DNA of 64,000 nt from Bacteroidota bacterium (GTDB lineage Bacteria > Bacteroidota > Bacteroidia > Flavobacteriales > Weeksellaceae): assembly GCA_023458535.1 (NCBI GenBank), contig JAEWYW010000013.1, positions 1 through 64,000 of the forward strand, read 5' to 3'. A program made the position numbers and the translations under genes. The notes under the pieces were generated by a model. That model did not search any database, had not been told where the DNA came from, and saw only the letters and a list, made by a program, of their open reading frames with translations. Below, piece after piece: positions 25,931-34,776 of the stretch (positions are counted from its first letter, which is position 1; the number at the start of each line of letters is the position of its first letter).

Positions 25931-26737
25931 ATGCGCATCCTTTTCCCACTACTTTTTATTTTTGGTTTAATCAGCTGCAAAAAGGAAAGTTCATTAGAAA
26001 TATCTTCTGAAAAAGACACTGCAGCCCTTCATAAAAATAATACAACAGATACGGCTTCTTTGGCTACATTTCCGTTTGAAACTGAATTATGCGCCAATAA
26101 AGGCTATTATGATTCCTCCAAATATACCAAAGAACAACTGGAAGGAACTTTTGAAGTGTACTATAAATTATCTGGAATCACGATTAATTCTCCAGGTGTA
26201 TTTGATGTTGCAGCCTTGGAAGACGTGAGGAAAAATAAGGAAAAAATTCTGCAAAAATTAGATCAGGATTATGAAATCACCCGTCAGAAATTAAACAATC
26301 TTCAGGTGGTGGATAGCAAATATTGGAATGATGCTAAGAAAACACTTCTGAAGGAGCACGATGCACGCTTTGAATTCGAAAAAACGAAGATTGAGGCATT
26401 TTCGGATCCTTCGGTGTTGGTGAACAGCAGGTTTTCAAAAGACTGTAACCATTATGCATTGGCATTAAATACCGATGAAACTACCATGATTGCCGAATGG
26501 AAAAAACTTCGTGAAACGATGAGCAAAGTAAATGCAGATCCTGAAAACATCATGAGAGAATTCAGTGAAAGGTTAAATTCAAAAGACAAACGCAATTATG
26601 CCATGGTTGATCTGATTACTTTTGGTTGGGGAAATTGTGTCAACCAAAATATTCCACATTTGGAGCATGATGAAAACATGACTCAGGAGTTTAATTCGCT
26701 GTTTGTAAAAATCGATAGAGATTGCGATGAGCCTTAA
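25931..26737 (+). CDS. Lipoprotein of unknown function
   Basis: A 268-residue lipoprotein (lipobox LISC, then KKESS). The body is alpha-helical and charged (DYEITRQKLNNLQ), with conserved-looking cysteines in ETELCANKG, FSKDCNHYA, GNCVNQN and the C-terminal RDCDEP. The even number of cysteines suggests periplasmic disulfides. I do not recognise the family. It starts one base after the hydrolase stop. Confidence 0.75.
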   Translation: MRILFPLLFIFGLISCKKESSLEISSEKDTAALHKNNTTDTASLATFPFETELCANKGYYDSSKYTKEQLEGTFEVYYKLSGITINSPGVFDVAALEDVRKNKEKILQKLDQDYEITRQKLNNLQVVDSKYWNDAKKTLLKEHDARFEFEKTKIEAFSDPSVLVNSRFSKDCNHYALALNTDETTMIAEWKKLRETMSKVNADPENIMREFSERLNSKDKRNYAMVDLITFGWGNCVNQNIPHLEHDENMTQEFNSLFVKIDRDCDEP

Positions 26738-26779
26738 TTAACAGACATTTCGTATCTTTAGGAGATTAACAAATAAAAT

Positions 26780-27592
26780 ATGGGTTTCTTTTCGAGAAAA
26801 AAGAAAAAACCAGTTATCGGTTTAACGTTATCAGGAGGTGGAATGCGGGGAATAGGACACATAGCTGTCCTCAAAGCTTTAGAAGAATACCACCTCGCCC
26901 CTAACATCATCTCAGGAACCAGTGCAGGATCAGTTGTGGGTGCTTTTTACTCACTGGGAAAATCACCGGAGGAAATGATGGAGATTGTTCGCAAAGGCAC
27001 TTTTTTTTCCCGAACTTCATTTCAGTTTTCTAAAAACGGTATTTTCAGTCCGAATTTTATCGTGAAACTTCTCAAAACTTATTTTGATGATGATGATTTC
27101 AGCTGTTTAAAAATTCCTCTTCACGTTGCCACTACAGAGATGACCAAAGGAAATATTAAATTTTTCTCCGAAGGTCCTTTGTTTGAAATTCTATTAGCCT
27201 CTTCCAGCGTTCCCTTTGTATTTCCTCCCGTACGCATTGGCGATGAAGTGCATGTAGATGGCGGTGTTCTTGATAACTTCCCAATTGAGCCGTTGGTAGG
27301 AAACTGTGATATTTTAATAGGTTCTCATGTGAATTCCATTGGTTATGATGAACTTAAAAAATTAAGTCTGATAAAAGAGTTCGACAGAATCTTACACCTT
27401 GCCATTGCAAGTTCAGTATACGCCAAAGCCAGTACTTGCGATATTTTTTTAGACCCTCCAGGGATGACAAAATTTAGTTTGTTCAAGAAAACAGGCATTG
27501 AAGAAATGTGGGAAATAGTATATGACTACACCTGCGAAATTCTTGAAGAAAAAGGCTACAGCAAAGATGGTGTAAGCAAGCAAAAAAAATAA
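26780..27592 (+). CDS. Patatin-like phospholipase
   Basis: A 270-residue patatin domain. It has the oxyanion-hole motif SGGGMRGIGHIAVL (about 18-31), the nucleophile GTSAGS (Ser about residue 47) and the dyad Asp in VDGGVLDNFP. There is no signal peptide and no outer-membrane barrel, so it is the cytoplasmic RssA/YchK-like type with lipid acyl hydrolase activity. It ends exactly where the convergent NrnA-like gene ends (27592/27593). Confidence 0.92.
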   Translation: MGFFSRKKKKPVIGLTLSGGGMRGIGHIAVLKALEEYHLAPNIISGTSAGSVVGAFYSLGKSPEEMMEIVRKGTFFSRTSFQFSKNGIFSPNFIVKLLKTYFDDDDFSCLKIPLHVATTEMTKGNIKFFSEGPLFEILLASSSVPFVFPPVRIGDEVHVDGGVLDNFPIEPLVGNCDILIGSHVNSIGYDELKKLSLIKEFDRILHLAIASSVYAKASTCDIFLDPPGMTKFSLFKKTGIEEMWEIVYDYTCEILEEKGYSKDGVSKQKK

Positions 27593-28600
27593 TTAGAATA
27601 CTTCCTTTTCTACTTTTTCTTTAAAATCCTCAATGGTCTCCAAAATAGGTTTGTAATATTTACCACCAGCCGCGTTAATATGGCCTCCACCATTGAAATA
27701 CTTTCTTGAAAATTGGTTAACATCAATGGTATCTTTAGATCTGAATGAAATTTTAATAAAATCTTCGTACAGATCCTCCATGAAAAATGCCGACATTTTC
27801 ACCCCCAAAATACTCAGACCATAGTTCACAAATCCTTCGGTATCCCCTTTTTCAAAACCATATTCTCTCAATTCATCTCTTTTAAGATACAGGATTGCGA
27901 CCTCACCATTTTTTACCACTTCTATTCTGTTTAAAATCAAAGAAAGCAAATGAAGTCTAGAAACAGTGTTGGTATCCAATGTATTAGAGTTTATCTTAGC
28001 AGGATCGGCACCTTTCTCAATTAAATTGGCAATAATCCTATGTGTGGTAGCACTTGTAGATCGAAATCTAAAACCACCTGTATCGGTCATAATTCCAGTA
28101 TAAAGACATTCTGCAATATTCAAATTTACCAAATCTTCATTTCCTAATGCTTGTATAAAATGATAGACCATTTGCGAAGTTGCTGGAATACTGGTATCAG
28201 AATAAGTGTAATCAAAATCATCCGGTTGCTGATGATGATCTATTAATATTTTTTTTCCCGGAGCTCTGTCCAGCCACGGACCAACGGTATTACCAATACG
28301 GTGTGAGGCATTAAAATCTAAACAAAAAATAACATCTGCATCGTTGACAAGTTCCCAAGCTTTAGACTTTTTGTAATCGGCAATGGTGATTTTTTTTGCC
28401 TCTGGCATCCACTTTAGAAATTTTGGAAAATCATTAGGTACCACCACCTCAGCATTTACTCCTTTGGCATTCAAAAAATGTTTCAATCCAAGAGAAGAAC
28501 CAATTGCATCACCATCAGGATTATAATGTGTTAGGATAACAATTTTGTTTTCTGGTTGTAAAAGATTGGAGATTTCTAATAATTCTTGAGATGTAAACAT
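27593..28600 (-). CDS. nrnA: DHH/DHHA1 phosphoesterase (NrnA-like)
   Basis: About 335 residues from ATG 28600 (MFTSQELLEI); the open frame runs on to 28696, but the extension is unlikely. It has the DHH motifs HYNPDGDAIGSSLG, FCLDFNAS and DHHQQPDD, and the DHHA1 motif GGGHINAAGG at the end. NrnA proteins degrade nano-RNA and remove phosphate from pAp. It is convergent with the patatin gene with no intergenic space. Confidence 0.88.
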   Translation of the reverse strand: MFTSQELLEISNLLQPENKIVILTHYNPDGDAIGSSLGLKHFLNAKGVNAEVVVPNDFPKFLKWMPEAKKITIADYKKSKAWELVNDADVIFCLDFNASHRIGNTVGPWLDRAPGKKILIDHHQQPDDFDYTYSDTSIPATSQMVYHFIQALGNEDLVNLNIAECLYTGIMTDTGGFRFRSTSATTHRIIANLIEKGADPAKINSNTLDTNTVSRLHLLSLILNRIEVVKNGEVAILYLKRDELREYGFEKGDTEGFVNYGLSILGVKMSAFFMEDLYEDFIKISFRSKDTIDVNQFSRKYFNGGGHINAAGGKYYKPILETIEDFKEKVEKEVF

Positions 28601-28911
28601 GAGGTTGATTTTTCGAGGCTCAAAGATAGCTTTTTTAGCAGAGGAATACATATCATTCTCAAAATTCGAGCATAAAAAATTTATATAAATATACAACAGA
28701 ATAAGTATCTAAGTTGACCATCAATACCGCAAATCCAGTAGGCGGTAATATAGATTTTATATTTTTTCAAACGAGATAATGACATTTAATCATGAAAATT
28801 ATGAAATCTTTTTAATTTATAAAAAGTTGAATTTAATTTGTAGGATATAAAAAAATATATATCTTTGCAATCTGAAAATTAAAACATAATTACGGACTAA
28901 ATATATCAGTA
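28601..28911. other. Non-coding divergent region between nrnA and rpmH
   Basis: 311 AT-rich bases without a credible ORF. It holds the rpmH promoter at its right end and a hairpin TACCGC (28725-28730)/GCGGTA (28742-28747) with an 11-base loop. No other structure is seen. Confidence 0.6.
28838..28867 (+). promoter_or_regulatory. rpmH promoter (-33/-7)
   Basis: TTG at 28838-28840, 19 bases, then TATCTTTG at 28860-28867 match the Bacteroidota sigma-A consensus TTG-N19-TAnnTTTG. The rpmH start is 44 bases further on. Confidence 0.8.
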
Positions 28912-29070
28912 ATGAGTAAAAGAACATTCCAACCATCAGAGAGAAAGAGAAGAAACAAACACGGTTTCAGAGAAAGAATGTCTACGCCAAACGGTAGAAG
29001 AGTTTTGGCTGCGAGAAGAGCTAAAGGCAGAAAGAGTTTAACTGTGAGTGCTGCACGCGCGAAGAGATAA
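28912..29070 (+). CDS. rpmH: 50S ribosomal protein L34
   Basis: A 52-residue protein, MSKRTFQPSERKRRNKHGF and a basic remainder ending in RAKR. This is the standard L34 sequence, which stabilises the 23S rRNA core of the large subunit. It has a well-matched promoter and a terminator, so it is transcribed alone. It does not lie next to rnpA or dnaA in this window, unlike in many bacteria. Confidence 0.96.
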   Translation: MSKRTFQPSERKRRNKHGFRERMSTPNGRRVLAARRAKGRKSLTVSAARAKR

Positions 29071-29095
29071 TCTCAAGAATTATCATATACATCTA

Positions 29096-29130
29096 TGCTT
29101 GGAAAAGTAATTTTTCAGGCATTTTTTGTT
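29096..29130 (+). terminator. Terminator after rpmH
   Basis: An imperfect stem of TGCTTGGAAAA (29096-29106) with TTTTTCAGGCA around GTAA, including G-T pairs, is followed by a T-run. It ends rpmH. Confidence 0.7.
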
Positions 29131-29200
29131 GTTAAAATTTCCTAAAAGCAATATAAAACTTAAAGTTTTATGCTATTTTTGAATTTCAAATCTATCTGAA

Positions 29201-29911
29201 ATGCCACACAGACACGAAACAGGCGAAAACATTATTAATCTCAGCAATGCAAAAATTGCTCAGAAAAACTTTACTGTTCTTAATAATGTTGAACTTCACA
29301 TACAAAAAGGAAAATTTTGCTACCTCATCGGGAAAACAGGCGCAGGAAAAAGTTCACTGCTAAAAACCTTGTACGGTCACATCCCATTGGCGGGCGGAAA
29401 AGGCAACGTTGCAGGATATGATCTTGAATCTCTTAAAGCTTCTGATGTTCCAGATTTAAGAAGAAAATTAGGTATTGTCTTTCAAGATTTCCAACTTCTT
29501 TCCGACAGATCAGTGGAAAAAAATTTAAAGTTTGTTTTGGAAGCTACAGGCTGGACAGATAAAACCAAAATTGACGATCGCATCAATGAAGTTTTGGGAA
29601 GCGTTAATATGAAGAGCAAGAAGCACAAGATGCCACACGAACTTTCAGGTGGGGAACAACAGCGTGTTGCTATCGCGAGAGCTCTTTTAAATCATCCTGA
29701 GCTAATCTTAGCAGATGAGCCTACCGGAAATTTAGATCCAGAAACTTCCAATGAAATCATGTCGCTTTTAAAGAGAGTTGCATTCGAAAACAATGCCGCT
29801 GTGGTGATGGCAACTCACGACTACCATATGATTCAGAATTTCCCTGGTGAAGCAATAAGATGTGAAGACGGAAAGGTTACCGTTTTAGAAACATCAGAAT
29901 TATTCGAATAA
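29201..29911 (+). CDS. ftsE: FtsE-like ABC transporter ATP-binding protein
   Basis: A 236-residue ABC ATPase. Walker A is GKTGAGKSS, the Q-loop VFQDFQLLSD, the signature LSGGEQQRVAIA and Walker B LILADEPTGN, followed by a THDYHM switch His. The sequence pattern is that of FtsE, which with the membrane protein FtsX regulates peptidoglycan hydrolases at the septum. No ftsX is adjacent. TATTTTTG at 29174-29181 is a likely -7 element 19 bases before the start. A LolD-type exporter ATPase is the main alternative. Confidence 0.85.
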   Translation: MPHRHETGENIINLSNAKIAQKNFTVLNNVELHIQKGKFCYLIGKTGAGKSSLLKTLYGHIPLAGGKGNVAGYDLESLKASDVPDLRRKLGIVFQDFQLLSDRSVEKNLKFVLEATGWTDKTKIDDRINEVLGSVNMKSKKHKMPHELSGGEQQRVAIARALLNHPELILADEPTGNLDPETSNEIMSLLKRVAFENNAAVVMATHDYHMIQNFPGEAIRCEDGKVTVLETSELFE

Positions 29912-29924
29912 ATTCCGCTGAGCG

Positions 29925-30623
29925 CTATTTTTTATTGAAAACATGAAACTCTTTGGTGAGTTCAAGATATTGGTCCGAGTATTGTCTCGGACTTTTTTCT
30001 ATCACAAAATTTTCTTCCAAAACGGAACTCTGTATTCTATGAAATTCCAAAACTAATCTTTTCGGTAAAGAATTTTTAATACCTATTACATTTACCTGTC
30101 GTCTAAGATATAACTGATATTTTTTGCAAATTTTAATAAAACCTGTCCCCGCTTCATACGGGATTATCACAGCAAAAACACCGTCATCACTTAACAATTC
30201 AGAAGATTTTGAAATCAGTTCCTCAAAATTCAATTCAACTGTTTGACGGGCAATTTTATCTTTATTGGAATTAGACTCCTCAAAATACGGTGGATTTGAA
30301 ATGATGCAATCAAACAAATCTTCACTTGTGAAATTTTTATAATTGCACTGAATCACTTTTAACCTGTCACTAAATGGAGCTTTGGAAAAGTTTTGTGAAG
30401 CCAATGCAGCGGCATCTTCATTGATGTCTAAAGCCAAAATATCAGCTTGTAGATTTCCTTGAGCCAACATCAGCGATATTAACCCTGTTCCTGTACCTAC
30501 TTCCAGAACCGTTTTAGAAGTACCTATATTTACTAAAGCACCTAAAATAACGCCATCCGTTCCCACACGGAAAACATTTTTATGCTGTAGAATTTCAAAT
30601 TGTTGAAATACGAAAGATTTCAT
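29925..30623 (-). CDS. trmN6: tRNA1(Val) (adenine(37)-N6)-methyltransferase
   Basis: A 232-residue SAM-dependent methyltransferase of the YfiC/TrmN6 type. It has FRVGTDGVILGAL, the SAM motif VLEVGTGTGLISLMLA and the catalytic amino-methyltransferase motif IISNPPYFEES. In E. coli it methylates A37 of tRNA-Val. It starts directly after the histidine-kinase stop (30623/30624) on the minus strand, so the two are in one operon. Confidence 0.87.
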   Translation of the reverse strand: MKSFVFQQFEILQHKNVFRVGTDGVILGALVNIGTSKTVLEVGTGTGLISLMLAQGNLQADILALDINEDAAALASQNFSKAPFSDRLKVIQCNYKNFTSEDLFDCIISNPPYFEESNSNKDKIARQTVELNFEELISKSSELLSDDGVFAVIIPYEAGTGFIKICKKYQLYLRRQVNVIGIKNSLPKRLVLEFHRIQSSVLEENFVIEKSPRQYSDQYLELTKEFHVFNKK

Positions 30624-32078
30624 TTACACATTGGTTGGTAAAGAAATGGTAAATCTTGATCCTACACCTACCAAAGATTGAACTTTTATTTCCCCTTTAT
30701 AATCTTCCACCATTTTTTTCACCATTGTTAAGCCTAACCCCATACCGCTGTTCTTAGATGTAAAACTTGGTTCAAATATTCTCTCATACATATTCTCTGG
30801 AATACCTTGTCCATTATCCTGAACCGTTATGATCACTCTTTTATTCACCAGTTCTAAATCTACATTGATGATTGGTATTCTGTTTTCATCAGCAGCCTGC
30901 AATGCATTGGTCACCAAATTGGTAATAATACGATTCAGATAAATTTTATCCATATTCATCATAATATTATCCTTATTGGTGTGAAGAAAGACCTTATCAT
31001 CACTGAATATCCTCAAAATATCCTCCACTTCCCTATTGAGATTGAAAACTGTATTTTCTTTCTCTGGAAGTTGCGCAAACTGTGAAAATGCAGTCGCAAC
31101 GGTGGCAATAAGATCAATTTGTTCTGTTATGGTATGACTTAATTTTTTTACTTTTTCGCCAATATCGGGGTCATTAGGATCGAATTTTCTTTCAAAATTC
31201 TGCATGGTAAGCTTCATGGGCGTCAACGGATTTTTTACTTCATGCGCAACCTGTTTTGCCATTTCACGCCATGCGGATTCTCTTTCTATCAAACTCAGTC
31301 TTTCCCTCTGTTCCTGAATTTGTAAAATCATTCTGTTGTAGGATTTTACTAGGGAATTCAACTCATCATTTTTATAATATCGTATCGGTTTTAAATCTTT
31401 TTTAAATAAGGTAATTTTTGCAATCATGTCAGAGAATGCAGTAATGGTTTTTACCATATTTTTTGAGATGATCCAACTCAACCAAATACTGAAAAAAATG
31501 ATGAATATATTCACCAAAAGAATGTATTTTGTATATTTATTAAATACATCCATATACGAAGAATCGCTGTGATAAAAAGGAAAATATACAACACCAATAG
31601 GCTCCAGCATATTGTTTCTTAATAGCATGTAGGAAGAAACAACGTTGGCTCCAAGATTTTCATCGTAGCTTTGAACATCATATCGGGTGTTGCTTTTTAA
31701 CAGCTGTTGAATAATCTCGGCAGGAACTTGTTTCTGACTCACAAGATTCTGATCTCTGTTGGAAACCAAATAATCTCCTTTTAGATCGTAAATAACCACG
31801 TCATGTTTTGAAATATCAGCAATCTCGTATATTTCATTCCCCAATATTCTTTTGATGTCGGTTGTCTGCGTATCTGCATGACTGATGGCATAATCTAAAG
31901 AAGTCATCAAGGCTTCCGTTTTATTCTGCTGATCTGTTTTGCTTTGTGTGGTGGCGTTATTTTTAAGAATGATATAGGAAAGCACAGAACTGCTGATTAT
32001 ACTCAACAAGCATATCAACAAAAAACCGAAAAAAATTTTATTTCTAAGGCTGTAACCTCTATATCTTTGGCTATACAT
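30624..32078 (-). CDS. NtrY-like sensor histidine kinase
   Basis: A 484-residue membrane kinase: transmembrane helix about 15-36, a periplasmic sensor of about 150 residues, second helix about 190-210, HAMP-like linker, then a HisKA domain with the phosphoacceptor His in AHEVKNPLTPMKL and an HATPase domain with NALQAADENR, DNGQGIPENM and GMGLGLTMVK. The NPLTPMKL pattern is typical of NtrY-family kinases. No response regulator is next to it. Its start overlaps the end of ribE by 8 bases. Confidence 0.9.
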   Translation of the reverse strand: MYSQRYRGYSLRNKIFFGFLLICLLSIISSSVLSYIILKNNATTQSKTDQQNKTEALMTSLDYAISHADTQTTDIKRILGNEIYEIADISKHDVVIYDLKGDYLVSNRDQNLVSQKQVPAEIIQQLLKSNTRYDVQSYDENLGANVVSSYMLLRNNMLEPIGVVYFPFYHSDSSYMDVFNKYTKYILLVNIFIIFFSIWLSWIISKNMVKTITAFSDMIAKITLFKKDLKPIRYYKNDELNSLVKSYNRMILQIQEQRERLSLIERESAWREMAKQVAHEVKNPLTPMKLTMQNFERKFDPNDPDIGEKVKKLSHTITEQIDLIATVATAFSQFAQLPEKENTVFNLNREVEDILRIFSDDKVFLHTNKDNIMMNMDKIYLNRIITNLVTNALQAADENRIPIINVDLELVNKRVIITVQDNGQGIPENMYERIFEPSFTSKNSGMGLGLTMVKKMVEDYKGEIKVQSLVGVGSRFTISLPTNV

Positions 32079-32670
32079 TTGTGTTTTTATTCATTAACTT
32101 GGAAACATATTTTCCAATAATATCAAACTCTAGGTTTACCTGATCGCCCACTTGTAGATGTTGCATATTCGTAAATTCCCATGTATAAGGTATTATTGCT
32201 ACGGAAAACTCGCCATCACCACTTTTTGCAACTGTTAAACTTATTCCATTTAAAGTAATTGAACCTTGTGGAACCGTAACAAAACCTGAGTTTATAGCGT
32301 CATATTCAACTGTTATTAAAAAACTTCCGTCTTTATTATCGATAGATTTTACAAAACCTGTGTGATCCACATGACCTTGAACGATATGACCATCTAATCT
32401 TCCGTTCATCATCAAACATCGCTCCAAATTTACCACTGACCCCTTTTTCCACTGTCCTAAATTGGTTTTTTCTAAAGTTTCATCAATGGCCGTTACCGTA
32501 TACTGACTGTTATTAATCGCAACAACTGTTAAGCAACAGCCATTGTGCGCAAGACTTTGGTCTATTTTAAGTTCCTGGGTAAAAGGACAAGATAATGTAA
32601 AATGTATGTTTCCGCCCTCATTCTGAATATTTTCTACAACACCAACCGCTTCAATTATTCCTGTAAACAT
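32071..32670 (-). CDS. ribE: Riboflavin synthase alpha subunit
   Basis: A 199-residue protein with two lumazine-binding barrels. The N-terminus MFTGIIEAVG is the family signature; the repeat is seen at GHIVQGHVDHTG. It catalyses the dismutation of two lumazine molecules to riboflavin. No FMN riboswitch is visible. A -7 match (TATCTTTG, minus strand, 32705-32712) lies in the short divergent region shared with pdxA. The end overlaps the kinase gene. Confidence 0.94.
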   Translation of the reverse strand: MFTGIIEAVGVVENIQNEGGNIHFTLSCPFTQELKIDQSLAHNGCCLTVVAINNSQYTVTAIDETLEKTNLGQWKKGSVVNLERCLMMNGRLDGHIVQGHVDHTGFVKSIDNKDGSFLITVEYDAINSGFVTVPQGSITLNGISLTVAKSGDGEFSVAIIPYTWEFTNMQHLQVGDQVNLEFDIIGKYVSKLMNKNTNV

Positions 32671-32718
32671 ATTTATTTTGCTAAATTTGTAAATTATTAA
32701 AAATCAAAGATAGCTAAA

Positions 32719-33810
32719 ATGAGCTCAAAGCACCATAAAGTAAGGGTAGGAATTTCAATTGGCGATTTCAATGGCATTGGCCCTGAAATCATCATGAAAT
32801 CTCTAAAAGATAAAAACATCACCGATTTTTTCACTCCGATTATTTTTGGTTCAGGCAAGCTGTTCACCTATCAGAAAAATATTTTTAAACTCAATTTAAA
32901 TTTCAACTACATTACAGAAGTATCTCAGGCGCAAGCTGGAAAACTCAATATGGTTAATTTAACCAAAGACAATGTGAATGTTGAATTGGGCGTTCCTACC
33001 GAAGAGTCTACCAAAATGGCGATTGAATCTTTAGAAGCAGCTACCAACGCTTTAATGAACGGTGAAATTGATGTACTTGTTACCGCGCCAATCAACAAAG
33101 ATGAAATGGTGAAGATGGGTTTCAAGCACGCAGGTCATACAGGTTATTTAGAAGAAAAGTTTGGTAAGAAAGGTTTGATGTTTTTGGTAACCGATGAGTT
33201 AAAAGTGGCAGTTTCCACACATCATATTCCTTTAGCAGAAGTTCCACAGAATATATCAAAAGACAAAATTAAGAAACAAGTTAGAGCGCTTAACCAATGT
33301 TTGATAGAGGATTTTTGCATCGAGAAACCAAAGATTGCGGTTTTAGGGCTTAATCCACACGCTGGAGATGGAGGATTAATAGGTAAAGAAGAAATCGACA
33401 TTATAGAACCTGCTATTAAAGAATTGTTTGACGGCGGTATTCTAGCTTTTGGACCTTACCCGGCAGACAGCTTCTTTCAGCCTTCAAAATATTTAGCTTT
33501 TGATGCTGTTTTAGCTATGTATCACGATCAAGGTTTGGCTCCGTTCAAAACTTTGGCTTACGAAGATGGCGTGAATTATACGGCTGCGATGCCCTATATC
33601 AGAACATCGCCCGATCACGGTACCGCTTATGATATTGCGGGTAAAAACATTGCCGATGAAAACAGTTTTTTAGAAGCTATTTTTACGGCAATTGAAATTT
33701 TTAAAAACAGAAGTGAATATAAGGAACTTCTTGAAAACAGGATAAAACCTCGAAGAATGCCATCCGATAATGGAATTGATGAGGATTTACCTACAGAAAC
33801 AGATGCGTAA
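32719..33810 (+). CDS. pdxA: 4-hydroxythreonine-4-phosphate dehydrogenase
   Basis: A 363-residue enzyme of the DXP-dependent pyridoxal phosphate pathway. It has the N-terminal ISIGDFNGIGPEI, APINKDEM, the metal-binding GHTGYLEE and the late AMYHDQGLAPFK and TSPDHGTAYDIAG. Length and motifs match PdxA. It is transcribed away from ribE; TAAATTTG at 32682-32689 is a possible -7 element 29 bases upstream. Confidence 0.95.
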   Translation: MSSKHHKVRVGISIGDFNGIGPEIIMKSLKDKNITDFFTPIIFGSGKLFTYQKNIFKLNLNFNYITEVSQAQAGKLNMVNLTKDNVNVELGVPTEESTKMAIESLEAATNALMNGEIDVLVTAPINKDEMVKMGFKHAGHTGYLEEKFGKKGLMFLVTDELKVAVSTHHIPLAEVPQNISKDKIKKQVRALNQCLIEDFCIEKPKIAVLGLNPHAGDGGLIGKEEIDIIEPAIKELFDGGILAFGPYPADSFFQPSKYLAFDAVLAMYHDQGLAPFKTLAYEDGVNYTAAMPYIRTSPDHGTAYDIAGKNIADENSFLEAIFTAIEIFKNRSEYKELLENRIKPRRMPSDNGIDEDLPTETDA

Positions 33811-33842
33811 ATCGCAAAAAACACATTTGTTTTTAAAATTAT

Positions 33843-33872
33843 TTGTTATATAAAAAAAATTGCATATTTTTG
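33843..33872 (+). promoter_or_regulatory. yceD-rpmF promoter (-33/-7)
   Basis: TTG at 33843-33845, 19 bases, then TATTTTTG at 33865-33872. It lies 12 bases before the yceD start, which also argues against the longer ORF starting at 33843. Confidence 0.75.
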
Positions 33873-33884
33873 CACACTCATTTT

Positions 33885-34406
33885 ATGGACAAGTTAAGAA
33901 ATTATGAAATAAGCTTTTCTGGTCTTAAAGACGGAAAACACAAGTTCAAATTTGAGGTTGATAAGGAGTTCTTTCAATTATTTGACACCGAACAAGAATT
34001 TACAAATCCTAAAATAGACGTTGATGTGCTTTTAGACAAGCATTCAACATTTTTAGAGGTGGTAGTTTCAACAAAAGGTACAGTGGAATTGGTTTGTGAT
34101 ATTACCAATGAAGATTTCACCTACCCTATTGAAAATGAGATTAAAGTACTGGTGAAATTTGGAGAGGAGTATGATGATAGCGAAGAAGATGTTATCACAA
34201 TTCCGATAAACTCGCATGAGTTTAATATTTCACAATTCATTTATGAAAACGTAGCGCTTTCAATTCCCATGAAGAAATTGTCGCCTAATGTAAGTGAGGA
34301 AGATTTAAAAATTCTTGAAAAATTCAGTCCGAAAATTGAAGAACAACAAGAACCAAAAAATGATCCCAGATGGGATGCTTTAAAAAGATTAAAAGATAAT
34401 AATTAA
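33885..34406 (+). CDS. yceD: YceD family (DUF177) ribosome accumulation protein
   Basis: A 173-residue acidic protein from ATG 33885 (MDKLRNYEIS); the open frame to 33843 runs into the promoter. Features: STFLEVVVSTKGTVELVCDITNEDF, a typical DUF177 centre, and a C-terminal segment ending DPRWDALKRLKDNN. In E. coli and plants YceD is needed for 23S rRNA accumulation. Its place directly before rpmF is the conserved arrangement. Confidence 0.9.
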   Translation: MDKLRNYEISFSGLKDGKHKFKFEVDKEFFQLFDTEQEFTNPKIDVDVLLDKHSTFLEVVVSTKGTVELVCDITNEDFTYPIENEIKVLVKFGEEYDDSEEDVITIPINSHEFNISQFIYENVALSIPMKKLSPNVSEEDLKILEKFSPKIEEQQEPKNDPRWDALKRLKDNN

Positions 34407-34418
34407 TATAACAATTTA

Positions 34419-34450
34419 GATGAGTAGATGAAAGTCTCTCATCACTCATC
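34419..34450 (+). repeat. Hairpin between yceD and rpmF
   Basis: GATGAGTAGATGA (34419-34431) is nearly complementary to TCATCACTCATC (34439-34450) with a short loop. It lacks a T-run, so it is not a simple terminator. It may be an RNA-processing or translational control element before rpmF. Confidence 0.5.
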
Positions 34451-34470
34451 AAAAATAAAAGAACAACAAA

Positions 34471-34674
34471 ATGGCACATCCTAAAAGAAGACAATCGTCT
34501 ACAAGAAGAGACAAGAGAAGAACTCACTACAAAGCGGTAGCTCCTCAATTGGCTAAAGATGCTACAACTGGAGAATTACACCTTTACCATAGAGCTCATT
34601 GGCATGAAGGAAAACTTTACTACAGAGGTAAAGTAGTATTAGAAAAAGAAGTAGAAACTACTGAAGAAAACTAA
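34471..34674 (+). CDS. rpmF: 50S ribosomal protein L32
   Basis: A 67-residue L32 with the basic start MAHPKRRQSSTRRDKRR and HRAHWHEGKLYYRG. It lacks the zinc-binding CxxC pairs of the metal form, so it is the zinc-free type. It is co-transcribed with yceD and followed by a strong terminator. Confidence 0.95.
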   Translation: MAHPKRRQSSTRRDKRRTHYKAVAPQLAKDATTGELHLYHRAHWHEGKLYYRGKVVLEKEVETTEEN

Positions 34675-34710
34675 GAGCTTTTCTTAGGAAAAACCCTTAT
34701 ATTTATACAA

Positions 34711-34746
34711 AAACCACTCGATTTTAGTTAAATCGAGTGGTTTTTT
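34711..34746 (+). terminator. Terminator after rpmF
   Basis: AAACCACTCGATTT (34711-34724) pairs with AAATCGAGTGGTTT around TAGTT. The T-run ends two bases before the TTG of the accB promoter, a very compact junction. Confidence 0.92.
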
Positions 34747-34747
34747 G

Positions 34748-34776
34748 TTGTTTTTTATGTTTTTTTGGTATCTTTG
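34748..34776 (+). promoter_or_regulatory. accB-accC promoter (-33/-7)
   Basis: TTG at 34748-34750, 18 bases, then TATCTTTG at 34769-34776. The accB start is 26 bases further on. It lies directly behind the rpmF terminator. Confidence 0.78.

Noticed and set aside
32671..32718. FMN riboswitch before ribE
   Set aside because: The gap is only 48 bases and has no RFN-type conserved sequence.
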